Shown: in pieces, positions 1 to 8,038 of the stretch | Numbering within the stretch: the first letter of the stretch is position 1 | Layout of the letters: each line of letters opens with the position of its first letter | Assembly (NCBI GenBank): GCA_030149405.1 | Contig: JASBRM010000077.1 | Span: 1 to 23,851 of the forward strand | Direction of reading: 5' to 3' | Length of the DNA stretch: 23,851 nucleotides | Source: Neptuniibacter sp. | Lineage (GTDB): Bacteria; Pseudomonadota; Gammaproteobacteria; Pseudomonadales; Balneatricaceae | Position numbers and translations under genes: made by a program | Notes under the pieces: generated by a model | What the model saw: the letters and a program-made list of their open reading frames with translations, nothing else | Told to the model about the DNA's origin: nothing | Database searches by the model: none

Positions 1-3000
1 GGTGGTGAGAACGTACTGTCAGCATATAAAGATAATGCTGCGGTAATGGTTGGTTCAAAAGCGGGTCGATTCTTCCCGAAACCGAATGGCAAAGAGTACA
101 GCTACAATCAGGAAGATATTCAGATCCTGATGAAAGTTGAAACTCATAACCACCCAACTGCTATTGCACCACACTCCGGTGCGGCGACAGGTTCTGGTGG
201 TGAGATTCGTGATGAAGGTGCTACCGGTAAAGGTTCTAAACCTAAAGCTGGTCTTACAGGTTTCACAGTATCTGATCTTAATATTCCTGGCTTTGAGCAA
301 CCATGGGAATCCAAATACGGTAAGCCAGAGCGTATTGTGACGCCTCTGGATATCATGATCGAAGGCCCAATTGGTGGTGCTGCATTTAACAACGAATTTG
401 GTCGCCCTGCGCTAACAGGTTACTTCCGTACTTTCGAACAGAAAGTAAACGGTGCTGCGGGTGAGGAAGTGCGTGGTTACCACAAGCCAATCATGATTGC
501 GGGTGGCTTGGGTAATATCCGTGATGAGCACGTTGAAAAGGGTGAAATCCCAGTAGGTGCTAAGCTGATCTGCCTGGGTGGTCCAGCAATGCAGATTGGT
601 CTAGGTGGTGGCGCGGCCTCTTCTATGACATCTGGCTCTTCCTCTGCTGATCTTGATTTTGCATCTGTACAGCGTGATAACCCTGAGCTAGAGCGTCGTT
701 GCCAAGAAGTGATCGACCAGTGCTGGCAATTGGGTGATGAAAACCCTATCGCATTTATCCATGATGTAGGTGCCGGCGGTCTTTCCAATGCTTTCCCTGA
801 GTTGGTAGGCGATGGAAATCGAGGCGCTAACTTTGAGCTGCGTAACGTAAACAACGATGAGCCGGGTATGTCGCCTTTGGCTATCTGGTGTAACGAAGCG
901 CAAGAGCGCTATGTTATGGCGGTAGCTCCATCTGATATGGCTCGCTTCGAAGCGATCTGTGAGCGTGAGCGTTGCCCTTATGCTGTTGTGGGTGAAGCGA
1001 TCGAAGAAATGCACCTGACTCTGGGTGATACGCATTTCGAGAACAAGCCGGTTGATCTGCCGATGAGCGTTCTGTTCGGTAAACCACCGAAGATGCATCG
1101 TTCTGTAGAGCGTAAGGCATACGAAGTTCCGGAATTTAATACTGAATCCATCGATTTGAAAGATGCCGCTGAGCGCGTAATGAAGTTGCCAGCAGTTGCT
1201 TCCAAGTCTTTCTTGATCACCATTGGTGACCGTTCAATTACAGGGCAGGTTGCTCGTGATCAAATGGTTGGCCCATGGCAGGTTCCTGTAGCTAACTGTG
1301 CTGTTACAACTGCCGCTTACGATACTTATGCGGGTGAAGCAATGGCTATGGGTGAGCGTACACCACTTGCTTTGGTTGACTCTCCTGCGTCTGGTCGTAT
1401 GGCGATCGGTGAAACCGTAACTAATATGGCGTCCGCACGTATTGCAGAGATCAAGGATATTAAACTTTCTGCAAACTGGATGTGTGCAGCTGGTCACCCA
1501 GGTGAAGATGAAAAACTCTACGACACAGTTAAAGCAGTAGGTATGGAGCTGTGTCCTGAGCTGGGTATTACAATTCCGGTAGGTAAGGACTCAATGTCCA
1601 TGCGTACGGTTTGGAATGATGACGGCGAAGATAAGTCTGTGACAGCGCCAATGTCTCTGATTATTTCTGGCTTTGCACCCGTTACGGATACGCGTAAGAC
1701 GATAACTCCACAGCTGAGAACCGATAAAGGTGAAACTGATCTGATCCTACTGGATCTGGGTAATGGTCAGAACCGTATTGGTTTGTCTGCTCTGGCTCAG
1801 GTTTACAACGAAGTAGGGCAAGCTGTCCCGGATGTGGACCAGCCGGAACAACTAGTTGCCTTCTTCACCGCTATTCAGGAATTGAATGAGCAGGGGTTAA
1901 TTCTGGCTTATCATGACCGTGCAGATGGTGGTTTATTCACCACTATTGCAGAGATGGCATTTGCTGGTAAGGTCGGTGTTGATGTAAATCTTGATATGCT
2001 GGCAGGCGAGCAGACTGAGCTAGCGTCTGCATTGTTTGCGGAAGAGCTGGGTGCTGTTATCCAGGTTAAGCGTGATGACCTTGAAACTGTTCTTAATGAG
2101 CTGAATGCCGCAGGTCTTGCAGATATTGCGCAGGTTGTGGGATCTATAAACGATGATGATGAAGTTCGCTTCCATTTCGATGAAGAGGAAGTTTACTCCG
2201 AATCCCGAGTTCAGTTACAGCGTTGGTGGGCAGAGACGTCTTATCAGATTCAGTCACTACGTGATAATTCTGAATGTGCTAAACAAGAGTTTGATCGTCT
2301 ACTGGATAAAGAAGATCCAGGCTTGAACGTTGCACTGACGTTTGATCAGAATGAAGATGTTGCGGCACCGTTTATTCAAACCGGAGTCCGCCCGCAAATG
2401 GCAATTGTTCGAGAGCAGGGTGTGAATGGTCAGATTGAGATGGCTGCTGCGTTTGATCGGGCTGGCTTTGCTGCTGTTGATGTTCACATGAGTGATATTC
2501 TTTCTGGTCGGGTGGAGCTGGATCAATTTAAAGGTCTGGTTGCCTGTGGCGGCTTCTCTTACGGTGATGTATTGGGCGCTGGTGAGGGTTGGGCTAAATC
2601 TATTCTGTTTAATAGTCGTGCTCGTGATCAGTTCCAGGCATTCTTCAACCGTGAAGATACTTTTGGCTTAGGTATCTGTAATGGTTGTCAGATGCTGTCT
2701 AACCTCCATGAATTGATTCCTGGTTCGGAACTATGGCCTCATTTTGTGCGTAATGTTTCAGAGCAGTTTGAAGCGCGTGTTGCAATGGTTGAAGTTCAGG
2801 ACTCTCAATCTGTGTTCCTGCAGGGTATGGCCGGATCCCGTATGCCAATTGCTGTTGCTCATGGTGAAGGTCGTGCTGAATTCAAAGATGCTTCTCATCT
2901 GGGTAATCTTCAAGATTCAGGTTCTGTTGCTTTGCGTTATGTTGATAACTACGGTCAGCAGACGGAGGTATATCCTGCTAACCCGAATGGTTCACCTGCG

Positions 3001-3162
3001 GGTATTACCGGTGTTACAACAACCGATGGTCGTGTCACGATCATGATGCCTCACCCTGAGCGTGTATTCCGTTCTGTTACGAATAGTTGGGCACCAGATG
3101 AGTGGTCTGAAGATGGGGCGTGGATGAGAATGTTCAGAAATGCTCGGGTCTGGGTAGGATAA
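1..3162 (+). CDS. purL: Phosphoribosylformylglycinamidine synthase, 5'-truncated by window
   Basis: This is the large single-chain FGAM synthase of purine synthesis: FGAR + ATP + glutamine give FGAM + ADP + Pi + glutamate, in the cytoplasm. The reading frame is open from base 1, where the residues [15 protein letters not shown] continue the family sequence without a start. The ATG at position 46 is therefore internal, and about 240 N-terminal residues lie outside the window (family length about 1,295; 1,053 seen here). Visible are the PurM-like synthetase half with [10 protein letters not shown] and [16 protein letters not shown], a second PurM-like half, and a C-terminal class I glutamine amidotransferase domain. 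That domain has its nucleophile elbow GICNGCQ (Cys codon 2677-2679) and the His and Glu of MPHPER (codons 3052-3054 and 3058-3060). All triad residues are present, so it looks functional. It is followed by a strong terminator, so it is transcribed apart from what follows. Confidence 0.97.
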   Translation, partial: GGENVLSAYKDNAAVMVGSKAGRFFPKPNGKEYSYNQEDIQILMKVETHNHPTAIAPHSGAATGSGGEIRDEGATGKGSKPKAGLTGFTVSDLNIPGFEQPWESKYGKPERIVTPLDIMIEGPIGGAAFNNEFGRPALTGYFRTFEQKVNGAAGEEVRGYHKPIMIAGGLGNIRDEHVEKGEIPVGAKLICLGGPAMQIGLGGGAASSMTSGSSSADLDFASVQRDNPELERRCQEVIDQCWQLGDENPIAFIHDVGAGGLSNAFPELVGDGNRGANFELRNVNNDEPGMSPLAIWCNEAQERYVMAVAPSDMARFEAICERERCPYAVVGEAIEEMHLTLGDTHFENKPVDLPMSVLFGKPPKMHRSVERKAYEVPEFNTESIDLKDAAERVMKLPAVASKSFLITIGDRSITGQVARDQMVGPWQVPVANCAVTTAAYDTYAGEAMAMGERTPLALVDSPASGRMAIGETVTNMASARIAEIKDIKLSANWMCAAGHPGEDEKLYDTVKAVGMELCPELGITIPVGKDSMSMRTVWNDDGEDKSVTAPMSLIISGFAPVTDTRKTITPQLRTDKGETDLILLDLGNGQNRIGLSALAQVYNEVGQAVPDVDQPEQLVAFFTAIQELNEQGLILAYHDRADGGLFTTIAEMAFAGKVGVDVNLDMLAGEQTELASALFAEELGAVIQVKRDDLETVLNELNAAGLADIAQVVGSINDDDEVRFHFDEEEVYSESRVQLQRWWAETSYQIQSLRDNSECAKQEFDRLLDKEDPGLNVALTFDQNEDVAAPFIQTGVRPQMAIVREQGVNGQIEMAAAFDRAGFAAVDVHMSDILSGRVELDQFKGLVACGGFSYGDVLGAGEGWAKSILFNSRARDQFQAFFNREDTFGLGICNGCQMLSNLHELIPGSELWPHFVRNVSEQFEARVAMVEVQDSQSVFLQGMAGSRMPIAVAHGEGRAEFKDASHLGNLQDSGSVALRYVDNYGQQTEVYPANPNGSPAGITGVTTTDGRVTIMMPHPERVFRSVTNSWAPDEWSEDGAWMRMFRNARVWVG

Positions 3163-3190
3163 ATCCAGACTCTGGATTGCAGAAAAAACA

Positions 3191-3219
3191 AAAAAAGGTG
3201 GCTTTAAGCCACCTTTTTT
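3191..3219. terminator. Bidirectional intrinsic terminator, purL and dsrE-like gene
   Basis: A perfect inverted repeat has arms 3191-3203 and 3207-3219 and a 3-nt loop. The GC-rich core is GGTGGCT/AGCCACC. It is flanked by six A on the left and six T on the right, so the RNA hairpin has a U-tract in either direction. It lies between the convergent stops of purL (plus) and the DsrE-like gene (minus) and can end both. Confidence 0.9.
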
Positions 3220-3234
3220 ATTGCAGGAATTCAA

Positions 3235-3678
3235 TTAGGGGCGAACGTAAAAGTATCCCTGTTGTTGCAGGCGAACGATTTCTGGCAATCCTGCTTTCAC
3301 AACGTCAGCTTCTTCTACTTCGTACAAATTATCCCGAGTCACCTTGAAACCATCAAGGCTATTACCGCAAATGACAAACTGGACATCACTCAGTCGAAGA
3401 GAATCGATAGAAGTTTGCTTGGCATGATCATCAATCGCTTCCATGAAATACTTTATCGCAGGACCGTGGACTACAGCTTTGATATCAATGTTATCTTCAC
3501 CTAATTCATTGATATGGTTAGTCATATTCGTGAATGTGGCAGAGATGCGTTTAGGATCATCGTAGTTGATGTGGTAGAGCACCTTTTGTGGATCATAGTC
3601 CTCAGCATAAATGCTAAAGCTCAGGCTAGCCCCAAAAACCAGGCAGGTAATAATCCTTAGGGAAAATATTTTTCTCAT
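3235..3678 (-). CDS. Exported DsrE-family protein
   Basis: This 147-residue protein starts with a basic n-region and a hydrophobic stretch (residues 2-22, MRKIFSLRIITCLVFGASLS) ending near IYAED, so a Sec signal peptide is likely. The mature part resembles the DsrE/DsrF-like fold: VLYHINYDDPKRI, a central strand with AVVHGPAI, then DVQFVICGNSL and a C-terminal LQQQGYFYVRP. Cytoplasmic DsrE/TusD relatives carry persulfide sulfur on a Cys. Here Cys104 in the FVICGNSL strand is the only Cys of the mature protein and is a candidate equivalent. The family is poorly characterised, so substrate and partner are unknown and the sulfur role is inference. It is the last gene of a minus-strand group, 29 nt after an OmpA-domain gene. 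Its start lacks a good Shine-Dalgarno, so coupling to that gene is possible. A terminator follows. Confidence 0.8.
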   Translation of the reverse strand: MRKIFSLRIITCLVFGASLSFSIYAEDYDPQKVLYHINYDDPKRISATFTNMTNHINELGEDNIDIKAVVHGPAIKYFMEAIDDHAKQTSIDSLRLSDVQFVICGNSLDGFKVTRDNLYEVEEADVVKAGLPEIVRLQQQGYFYVRP

Positions 3679-3707
3679 CAGTTGAGGCCATTAAGGAAAA
3701 AGTTTAG

Positions 3708-4229
3708 TTAGTTTTCTGCTTTTTCTAATACTTTTTCACCAACAATTTCTATTTCGACGCGGCGGTTTGCAAACAGGCAGTCGATCAGTTCAGCACCGTC
3801 ACTGTCTTCGCAAGATTGTGCAGGTATACGTTCACCTTTGAAATCGGTGGTGATTTTCGAAGAATCTACACCGTTATCAACCAATTTCGCTTCGACAGCA
3901 TCTACCCTGCGTTTGGAAAGGGCGTCATTATATTCGTCACTACCAAGACGGTCTGCGTGGCCAACCAGAGTCACTGAATCCAGTTGCTTAAGAGTATCAA
4001 TGTAATTAACGATATCCTGGATGTTTCCTACCTCAGCACTGTCAAAAGAAAAATACACGATATGTTTCTCTTCTGCGCCCACTAAAGTGGTTTCTTCGTG
4101 CTGATGGGGTTCGCAACTGTTTGGAGTTTTGTCCCAGAAATTTAATTTAGGACATTCAGGATGGGCAGAAGCTGCAGAGCTGAATGAGAAAGCGGTAAAT
4201 AGAGCAAGAGTTAACGCTGCTTTTTGCAT
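3708..4229 (-). CDS. Secreted OmpA-domain protein, shorter tandem copy
   Basis: This 173-residue protein has a signal peptide (residues 1-22, cleavage probably after SASA before HPEC) and an OmpA C-terminal-like domain at about 55-165. The domain shows HIVYFSFDSAEV, LVGHADRLGSDEYNDALSKRR with Asp93 and Arg108 at the positions that bind the diaminopimelate of peptidoglycan, and LIDCLFANRRVEIEI. Cys140 and Cys151 match the disulfide pair of OmpA's periplasmic domain. There is no beta-barrel and no lipobox Cys after the signal peptide. The short N-terminal region keeps FWDKTPNS, which parallels YWDETPNG in the upstream copy, plus Cys26 and Cys39. A peptidoglycan-associated periplasmic role is inferred; the partner is unknown. 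It lies 97 nt downstream of its paralogue and has an acceptable Shine-Dalgarno (AAGGCGAG) before the ATG. Confidence 0.88.
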   Translation of the reverse strand: MQKAALTLALFTAFSFSSAASAHPECPKLNFWDKTPNSCEPHQHEETTLVGAEEKHIVYFSFDSAEVGNIQDIVNYIDTLKQLDSVTLVGHADRLGSDEYNDALSKRRVDAVEAKLVDNGVDSSKITTDFKGERIPAQSCEDSDGAELIDCLFANRRVEIEIVGEKVLEKAEN

Positions 4230-4276
4230 GATCTCGCCTTGAGCCGAATTGTAATTATTTTAGTAATATGCGAGTT

Positions 4277-4314
4277 GCTAAATACAACGGAAGAAAAGGT
4301 CCGTTGTATTTAGC
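4277..4314. other. Perfect 15-bp intergenic stem-loop between tandem OmpA-domain genes
   Basis: The arms GCTAAATACAACGGA (4277-4291) and TCCGTTGTATTTAGC (4300-4314) are exact reverse complements around an 8-nt loop. It lies 12 nt past the stop of the upstream OmpA-domain gene and before the next one. Neither strand has a clean T-run next to the stem, so it is not a standard intrinsic terminator. A partial terminator, or an mRNA-stabilising or processing hairpin that sets different expression of the two genes, fits better; this is inference. Confidence 0.7.
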
Positions 4315-4326
4315 TGTGTCTTACTA

Positions 4327-4932
4327 TTACTTAGTGCCTGAGATTTCTACTTCTACACGGCGGTTAGCGCGTAGGCAGTCAATCAGAGTAGCACCACGTA
4401 GACCCTCACAGGATTTTGCCGGTGCGCCTTCACCCATGGCATCTGTGCTGATTGCAGAGCTTGAAACGCCACCAGACTGAAGAGCTGCAGAAACAGCCTC
4501 TACTCGTTTCTGAGAAAGAGCGTCGTTGTAGGCATTGGAACCGATGCGGTCAGCATGACCAACTAGCTTAACGCTTGTAACTGTTGTCAGGGAGTTGATG
4601 TAGCTTGAAATGTCGCTCACATCACCCGCGTCAGAGCTGTCAAAATCGAAGTAAACGATGTGTTTTTCAACTACCGACATTGGAGCAGGAGCTGGATCTT
4701 CCTCAGCAGCTGGAGCGGGTGCTTCAGCCATAGGCGCTTTGTATCCTGCGCAGCCGTCGATAGCATTTTCTTCTTTCCAGAAACCGTGGCGCCAGCAGCC
4801 GCCAGTACCGGTTTTCCAGACTGTACCATTTGGGGTTTCATCCCAGTAACCAGCATTTTGTTCGTGAGCTTGAACGCCTGTAGCCAGACCCATTGCTAGT
4901 ACGAGCCCAGATGCGATCGCTAGTTTTTTCAT
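4327..4932 (-). CDS. Secreted OmpA-domain protein with WR-repeat-like N-terminus
   Basis: This 201-residue protein has a signal peptide (residues 1-22, probable cleavage VQA/HE). It is followed by a short region with YWDETPNG, GTVWKTGTGGCWRHGFW and Cys61, an Ala/Pro/Glu-rich linker (about 67-85), and an OmpA C-terminal-like domain (about 88-199). The domain has HIVYFDFDS, LVGHADRIGSNAYNDALSQKR with Asp128 and Arg143 as likely peptidoglycan contacts, and Cys174/Cys186 in the usual disulfide positions. The W-K-x-G-x-x-x-C-W-R segment resembles the linker region of barrel-less OmpA proteins known from betaproteobacteria. With no barrel it is probably periplasmic, bound to peptidoglycan, with the N-terminus available for a partner. 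The start is supported by AAGGA eight bases before the ATG. The 158-nt upstream gap holds a candidate promoter, so this gene probably starts its own transcript. Confidence 0.9.
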   Translation of the reverse strand: MKKLAIASGLVLAMGLATGVQAHEQNAGYWDETPNGTVWKTGTGGCWRHGFWKEENAIDGCAGYKAPMAEAPAPAAEEDPAPAPMSVVEKHIVYFDFDSSDAGDVSDISSYINSLTTVTSVKLVGHADRIGSNAYNDALSQKRVEAVSAALQSGGVSSSAISTDAMGEGAPAKSCEGLRGATLIDCLRANRRVEVEISGTK

Positions 4933-4973
4933 GATTGCTGTCCTTAAAAATGATTGGGGTTATATTGATAGAA

Positions 4974-5001
4974 ATAATAAGTCATTATTTGTTTATTACA
5001 A
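4974..5001 (-). promoter_or_regulatory. Candidate sigma-70 promoter for the OmpA-domain genes
   Basis: Read on the minus strand, TTGTAA (4996-5001) and TATTAT (4974-4979) are separated by 16 bp. They match the -35 consensus at 4 of 6 and the -10 consensus at 5 of 6 positions. This would give a leader of roughly 35 nt before the start at 4932. The surrounding gap is AT-rich, so chance matches are likely and confidence is limited. Confidence 0.35.
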
Positions 5002-5090
5002 CTACCCTTAGCTTAACCTTAGGTAAATATCGCAAAATAACGAACTGTTTCTATTAAGATTTTAGTCTTATAAAGCTTAATTGTTCTGAT

Positions 5091-5390
5091 CTAAGGCAAA
5101 ACTTTCTTATATGGTTTGATTGTCACTTTTTTGTATACCCCGGCAAAGATATAAGGGTCTTGATGAGCCCAGTGTTCAGCTTCTTGCAAAGAATCAAATT
5201 CTGCTACTACTAAGCTACCTGTGAAACCAGCATCTCCTGGGTTTTCACTGTCAATGGCAGGATGAGGACCTGCGATTAACAGTCTTCCTTCTTCATTAAG
5301 CTTTTGTAGTCTGGCTAAGTGATCAGGTCTTGCTGCAAGACGTTTTTCCAGGCTGTTTTCGATATCTTCAGAAATAATAGCGTAATACAT
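5091..5390 (-). CDS. yciI: YciI family protein
   Basis: This 99-residue protein is close to E. coli YciI (98 residues) along its whole length: [62 protein letters not shown] and a C-terminal KPYKKV. YciI is a small soluble protein with a ferredoxin-like alpha/beta fold related to dimeric muconolactone isomerase-like proteins. A conserved His/Asp pair has been proposed as an active site but no physiological reaction is settled. The His in PDHLARL and the Asp in [10 protein letters not shown] are candidates here. The start codon shares one base with the yciB stop (TAATG), which implies translational coupling and one transcript with yciB. No terminator is visible after it. Confidence 0.93.
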   Translation of the reverse strand: MYYAIISEDIENSLEKRLAARPDHLARLQKLNEEGRLLIAGPHPAIDSENPGDAGFTGSLVVAEFDSLQEAEHWAHQDPYIFAGVYKKVTIKPYKKVLP

Positions 5391-5950
5391 TAAGCTTCCT
5401 CGTTTTTATCAGAAGGCTCGGCTTCCTGAATGTGTTTGGAGAGATAAAAACCCTGAGCCAGTATGAAAATTAGTGTCAGGCCCAGCATGCCGAATAATTT
5501 GAAATCCACCCAAGTTTCTTCGCTAAAGGTATATGCGACGAATAGGTTGATGATGCCCATTGCAACAAAAAAAATGACCCAGGCAATATTCAAGTTTTTC
5601 CAGGCATTTTGGGGTAACGAAATATTACCGCCCATGATTCTTTCAACAATGGTTTTGTCGCCAATGAACTGGCTGCCAAGGAAAGCAAGTCCAAATAGCC
5701 AGTTCACAACAGTAGGTTTCCACTGGATAAAGGTTTTATCCTGAAGTAATACAGTTGCTCCGCCCAGAACAACCACAAGTATCAGGGTGACTAACTGCAT
5801 TTTTTCAACTTTATGGGTTTTAATCCATGTGTAGAGCATTTGCAGCAGGGTTGCAGGAATGAGTATTGCAGTTGCCAGAATAATGTCGTTGGTGGTTTTG
5901 TAAACGACGAAAAAAATTACGATAGGTAAAAAGTCGAGTAACAGCTTCAT
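5390..5950 (-). CDS. yciB: Inner-membrane protein YciB (septation protein A family)
   Basis: This 186-residue polytopic membrane protein is very hydrophobic and has about five or six helices. It opens with [17 protein letters not shown] and contains the family stretches [15 protein letters not shown] and [17 protein letters not shown]. The YciB/IspZ family sits in the inner membrane and is linked to cell-envelope integrity and division; the molecular activity is not known. The charged C-terminus ([11 protein letters not shown]) should be cytoplasmic. Length matches the family. The gene is divergent from rnm, with only about 50-70 bp between them. The start has no recognisable Shine-Dalgarno (the preceding bases read TTGTATTCAAT), so initiation may rely on a short, unstructured AT-rich leader. 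It is followed by yciI with a one-base overlap. Confidence 0.93.
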   Translation of the reverse strand: MKLLLDFLPIVIFFVVYKTTNDIILATAILIPATLLQMLYTWIKTHKVEKMQLVTLILVVVLGGATVLLQDKTFIQWKPTVVNWLFGLAFLGSQFIGDKTIVERIMGGNISLPQNAWKNLNIAWVIFFVAMGIINLFVAYTFSEETWVDFKLFGMLGLTLIFILAQGFYLSKHIQEAEPSDKNEEA

Positions 5951-6020
5951 ATTGAATACAATAGGTTAAATTTTCTTAAGTATAAGTCCGGCGAGCCCTT
6001 TGATAAACACCGCAAACCTT
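5951..6020. promoter_or_regulatory. Divergent yciB / rnm promoter region
   Basis: This short gap must hold the start signals of both divergent genes. The overlapping hexamers TATAAG (plus, 5981-5986) and TATACT (minus, 5984-5979) are -10 candidates for rnm and yciB, but I see no convincing -35 for either. The stretch is AT-rich up to 5986 and then GC-rich (TCCGGCGAGCCC). Confidence 0.4.
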
Positions 6021-6857
6021 ATGGATTTACCGCGTTACGACCTGCATTGTCATTCTACAGCTTCGGACGGTGTGCTGTCGCCTGCCGAATTATTAAAGCT
6101 TGCGCATGAAAGAGGGCTGGAAGTACTTGCGCTGACTGATCACGATACGATTGCAGGGTTTGACGAATTGAAAACCCTTAATAGGAATCAGATCAGAATA
6201 ATCTCAGGTTCCGAATTTACCTGTCAGTGGAATTCAAGAATTCTACATATTGTGGGTCTCGGAATAGACAGTGAATCAGCAAAACTTAAAAAATATTTCA
6301 GTCACCTTGAGTTTTTAAGAACCCAGCGAGCAAAAGAGATTGCCAACAGATTAATCAAAATGGGATTACCAGATCTTTTCTCTGATGCTGAAAATGCGGC
6401 TGATGGCGGAAGTATTGGGCGCCCTCATTTTGCCAGAGTAATGTTGGAAAAAGGCTTAGTATCCAATGAGCAGCAGGCATTCAAAAAATATTTAGGTACT
6501 GGGAAAAAAGGCGACGTAAAAATTGAGTGGCCAGATTTAAGTGAGACGATTTCTACTATTAATGAATCTTCAGGGTTGTCTGTTCTGGCGCATCCGACGA
6601 AGTACAAGATGACTTTTACTAAAATCAGGGAAGTGATTGCTGCTTTTAAGGAGTTTGGTGGAGCAGGTATTGAGGTTTCTTATCCTGGAGTAACGCCTGA
6701 TCAGCATTTACACCTCAATCGTATCGCTAAAAATAATCAACTTATGGTTTCTGCGGGTAGCGATTTTCATTCCCCAAATCATGCATGGACTGATTTAGGA
6801 AAGTTTCCGCCTTTGAATGAAACAGAAAACCATATATTGCACAGGCTGATGGGTTAA
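6021..6857 (+). CDS. rnm: PHP-domain 5'-3' exoribonuclease RNase AM (YciV)
   Basis: A PHP-superfamily phosphoesterase, 278 residues from the ATG at 6021. In E. coli the YciV/RNase AM enzyme removes 5' nucleotides during rRNA 5'-end maturation and also acts on short oligonucleotides and 3',5'-bisphosphonucleotides. The metal-binding motifs are visible in order: YDLHCHSTASDG near the N-terminus, LTDHDT, SGSEFTC, SIGRPHFARVM, LAHPTKYK and SAGSDFHSP. The frame can be extended to a TTG at 6000, but I prefer 6021 because family members have only a few residues before the first HxH motif. Neither start has a clear Shine-Dalgarno. The yciI-yciB / rnm-yciO neighbourhood recalls the E. coli trp border, but no trp genes are present here. 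The gene is AT-rich with AGA/AGG arginine codons, unlike its right-hand neighbours. Confidence 0.9.
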   Translation: MDLPRYDLHCHSTASDGVLSPAELLKLAHERGLEVLALTDHDTIAGFDELKTLNRNQIRIISGSEFTCQWNSRILHIVGLGIDSESAKLKKYFSHLEFLRTQRAKEIANRLIKMGLPDLFSDAENAADGGSIGRPHFARVMLEKGLVSNEQQAFKKYLGTGKKGDVKIEWPDLSETISTINESSGLSVLAHPTKYKMTFTKIREVIAAFKEFGGAGIEVSYPGVTPDQHLHLNRIAKNNQLMVSAGSDFHSPNHAWTDLGKFPPLNETENHILHRLMG

Positions 6858-6916
6858 TATTAATAATGAATATGCTCAGGCTTAGCATTTGAAATTAAAG
6901 AACAGGGTATTAATAA

Positions 6917-7537
6917 GTGAGTCAATTTTTTCAAATTCATCCGGATAACCCTCAGAAGCGTTTGATTAATCAAGCTGTTGAAATAATCAATGGCGGTGGT
7001 GTTGTTGTATACCCTACAGATTGTGCTTATGCATTGGGATGTCATTTAGGTGATAAATCGGCGGTAGAAAAAATAAAACGCATTCGACAGCTTGATGATA
7101 AACATAATTTTACCCTTGTCTGTCGTGACCTGAGTGAAATAAGTACCTATGCAAAGGTTGATAATAGTGCCTATAGATTATTAAAGGCGCACACTCCTGG
7201 TGCGTATACCTTTATATTAAAGGCGACCTCAGAAGTTCCAAGAAGATTACTTCATCCAAAAAGAAGAACTATTGGAATAAGAATTCCAGATAATGAAATT
7301 GTATTGGCTCTTACAGAAGCTTTGGGGGAGCCAATAATGAGTACCTCCCTGATTATGCCCGGCGAAGATATGCCTTTAATGGATCCATATGAAATTAGGG
7401 AAATACTTCAACACCATGTGGATTTAGTAATTGATGGTGGGTATTGCGGTATGGAAGCAACCAGTGTAATTAATCTAGTGGATGAAATTCCTGAAATTGT
7501 CCGTCAAGGGGCAGGAGATATTTCTGATTTTTCGTAA
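6917..7537 (+). CDS. yciO: YciO family protein (Sua5/YciO/YrdC fold)
   Basis: A 206-residue protein matching E. coli YciO from the first residues (MSQFFQIHPDNPQ) to the end. Family stretches include GGGVVVYPTDCAYALGC, the KIKRIRQLDDKHNFTLVCRD segment, PGAYTFILKAT, PRRLLHPKRRTIGIRIPDN, and EPIMSTSLIMPG. Relatives TsaC/Sua5 make threonylcarbamoyl-AMP for the tRNA t6A modification. YciO has the same fold and binds RNA or nucleotide, but it is a distinct subfamily and a direct t6A role is not established. The GTG start is chosen because it gives the exact family N-terminus, with AGGG about ten bases upstream. It lies 59 nt after rnm with no terminator between, so co-transcription is likely. Many arginines use AGA (for example the PRR and KRR runs), unlike gyrA or rluB nearby. 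Confidence 0.93.
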   Translation: MSQFFQIHPDNPQKRLINQAVEIINGGGVVVYPTDCAYALGCHLGDKSAVEKIKRIRQLDDKHNFTLVCRDLSEISTYAKVDNSAYRLLKAHTPGAYTFILKATSEVPRRLLHPKRRTIGIRIPDNEIVLALTEALGEPIMSTSLIMPGEDMPLMDPYEIREILQHHVDLVIDGGYCGMEATSVINLVDEIPEIVRQGAGDISDFS

Positions 7538-7562
7538 ATAGATTTTATTATTTAATTTCTTA

Positions 7563-7590
7563 TTGAAAGAATATTGTCTATATAGATAAT
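7563..7590 (+). promoter_or_regulatory. Sigma-70-type promoter of hns with overlapping inverted repeat
   Basis: TTGAAA (7563-7568) and GATAAT (7585-7590) are 16 bp apart and each matches consensus at 5 of 6 positions. An imperfect inverted repeat, ATTGTCTA (7573-7580) and TAGATAAT (7583-7590) with one mismatch, covers the spacer and the -10. It could be an operator. The leader to the hns start would be about 27 nt. Confidence 0.55.
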
Positions 7591-7623
7591 TGTTGTGCTC
7601 TTTTTATAATAAGGTGGATGCAG

Positions 7624-8019
7624 ATGTCTGATTTTCTAAAAATTCTTACTCGGAAAAACTCTTTAAGAAAACAATGCCAGGAATTAAGTGTTTCTGATTT
7701 GGAAAAAGTTATTTCCGACCTGACAGTAATTACTGAAGATAAGCGCGCAGAAGAAGAGGCTGTTGCCGCTGCGGAACAGGCTAAGCTAGAGAAAATCGAA
7801 TCCATCCGTAAATCTATGCTTGAAGCAGGCGTTGATATCAGTGACCTTATGAGTATGGTGGGTGACGCTTCTACCGGTGTGAAAAAGAAAGTCGGTCCTA
7901 AATACAGAATTGAAGATGATGAAGGCAATGTTCATGAGTGGTCTGGCAGAGGTAGAACACCTTTAGCTTTCCAGGCTTACTTCGATAAAGGATTTACTAA
8001 AGACGACTGCCTGATTTAA
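7624..8019 (+). CDS. hns: H-NS family nucleoid-associated protein
   Basis: A 131-residue H-NS-like DNA-binding protein. The N-terminus MSDFLKIL aligns with MSEALKIL of E. coli H-NS. It is followed by a Glu/Ala-rich helical oligomerisation region (about 5-65), a second dimerisation segment (ESIRKSMLEAGVDISDLMSM), a basic linker (VKKKVGPK) and the C-terminal DNA-binding domain. In that domain, W106-S-G-R109-G-R111-T-P carries the minor-groove motif (RGR in place of E. coli QGR). Such proteins bind AT-rich DNA and silence genes, often autoregulating. I choose ATG 7624 over ATG 7618 because AAGGTGG (7611-7617) is then six bases away, whereas it abuts the earlier ATG; the alignment agrees. The gene has its own promoter and terminator, so it is a single transcription unit between yciO and rluB. 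Confidence 0.93.
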   Translation: MSDFLKILTRKNSLRKQCQELSVSDLEKVISDLTVITEDKRAEEEAVAAAEQAKLEKIESIRKSMLEAGVDISDLMSMVGDASTGVKKKVGPKYRIEDDEGNVHEWSGRGRTPLAFQAYFDKGFTKDDCLI

Positions 8020-8038
8020 AATACACTGAATGTTTACT

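Noticed and set aside
46..48. ATG at 46 as the purL start
   Set aside because: The frame is open to base 1 and the upstream residues match the PurL family, so this Met is internal.
2299..2526. Minus-strand open frames within purL and other core genes
   Set aside because: They are shadows of well-supported genes and have no ribosome-binding sites or recognisable domains.
4660..4899. Plus-strand open frames opposite the OmpA-domain gene
   Set aside because: They are antisense to a clear secreted protein gene, have no family-like sequence, and come from the Ala/Pro-rich linker's codon bias.
5041..5090. Weak inverted repeats (ATTAAG...CTTAAT) after yciI as a terminator
   Set aside because: The stem is short, AT-only and lacks a T-run; it would not form a stable hairpin.
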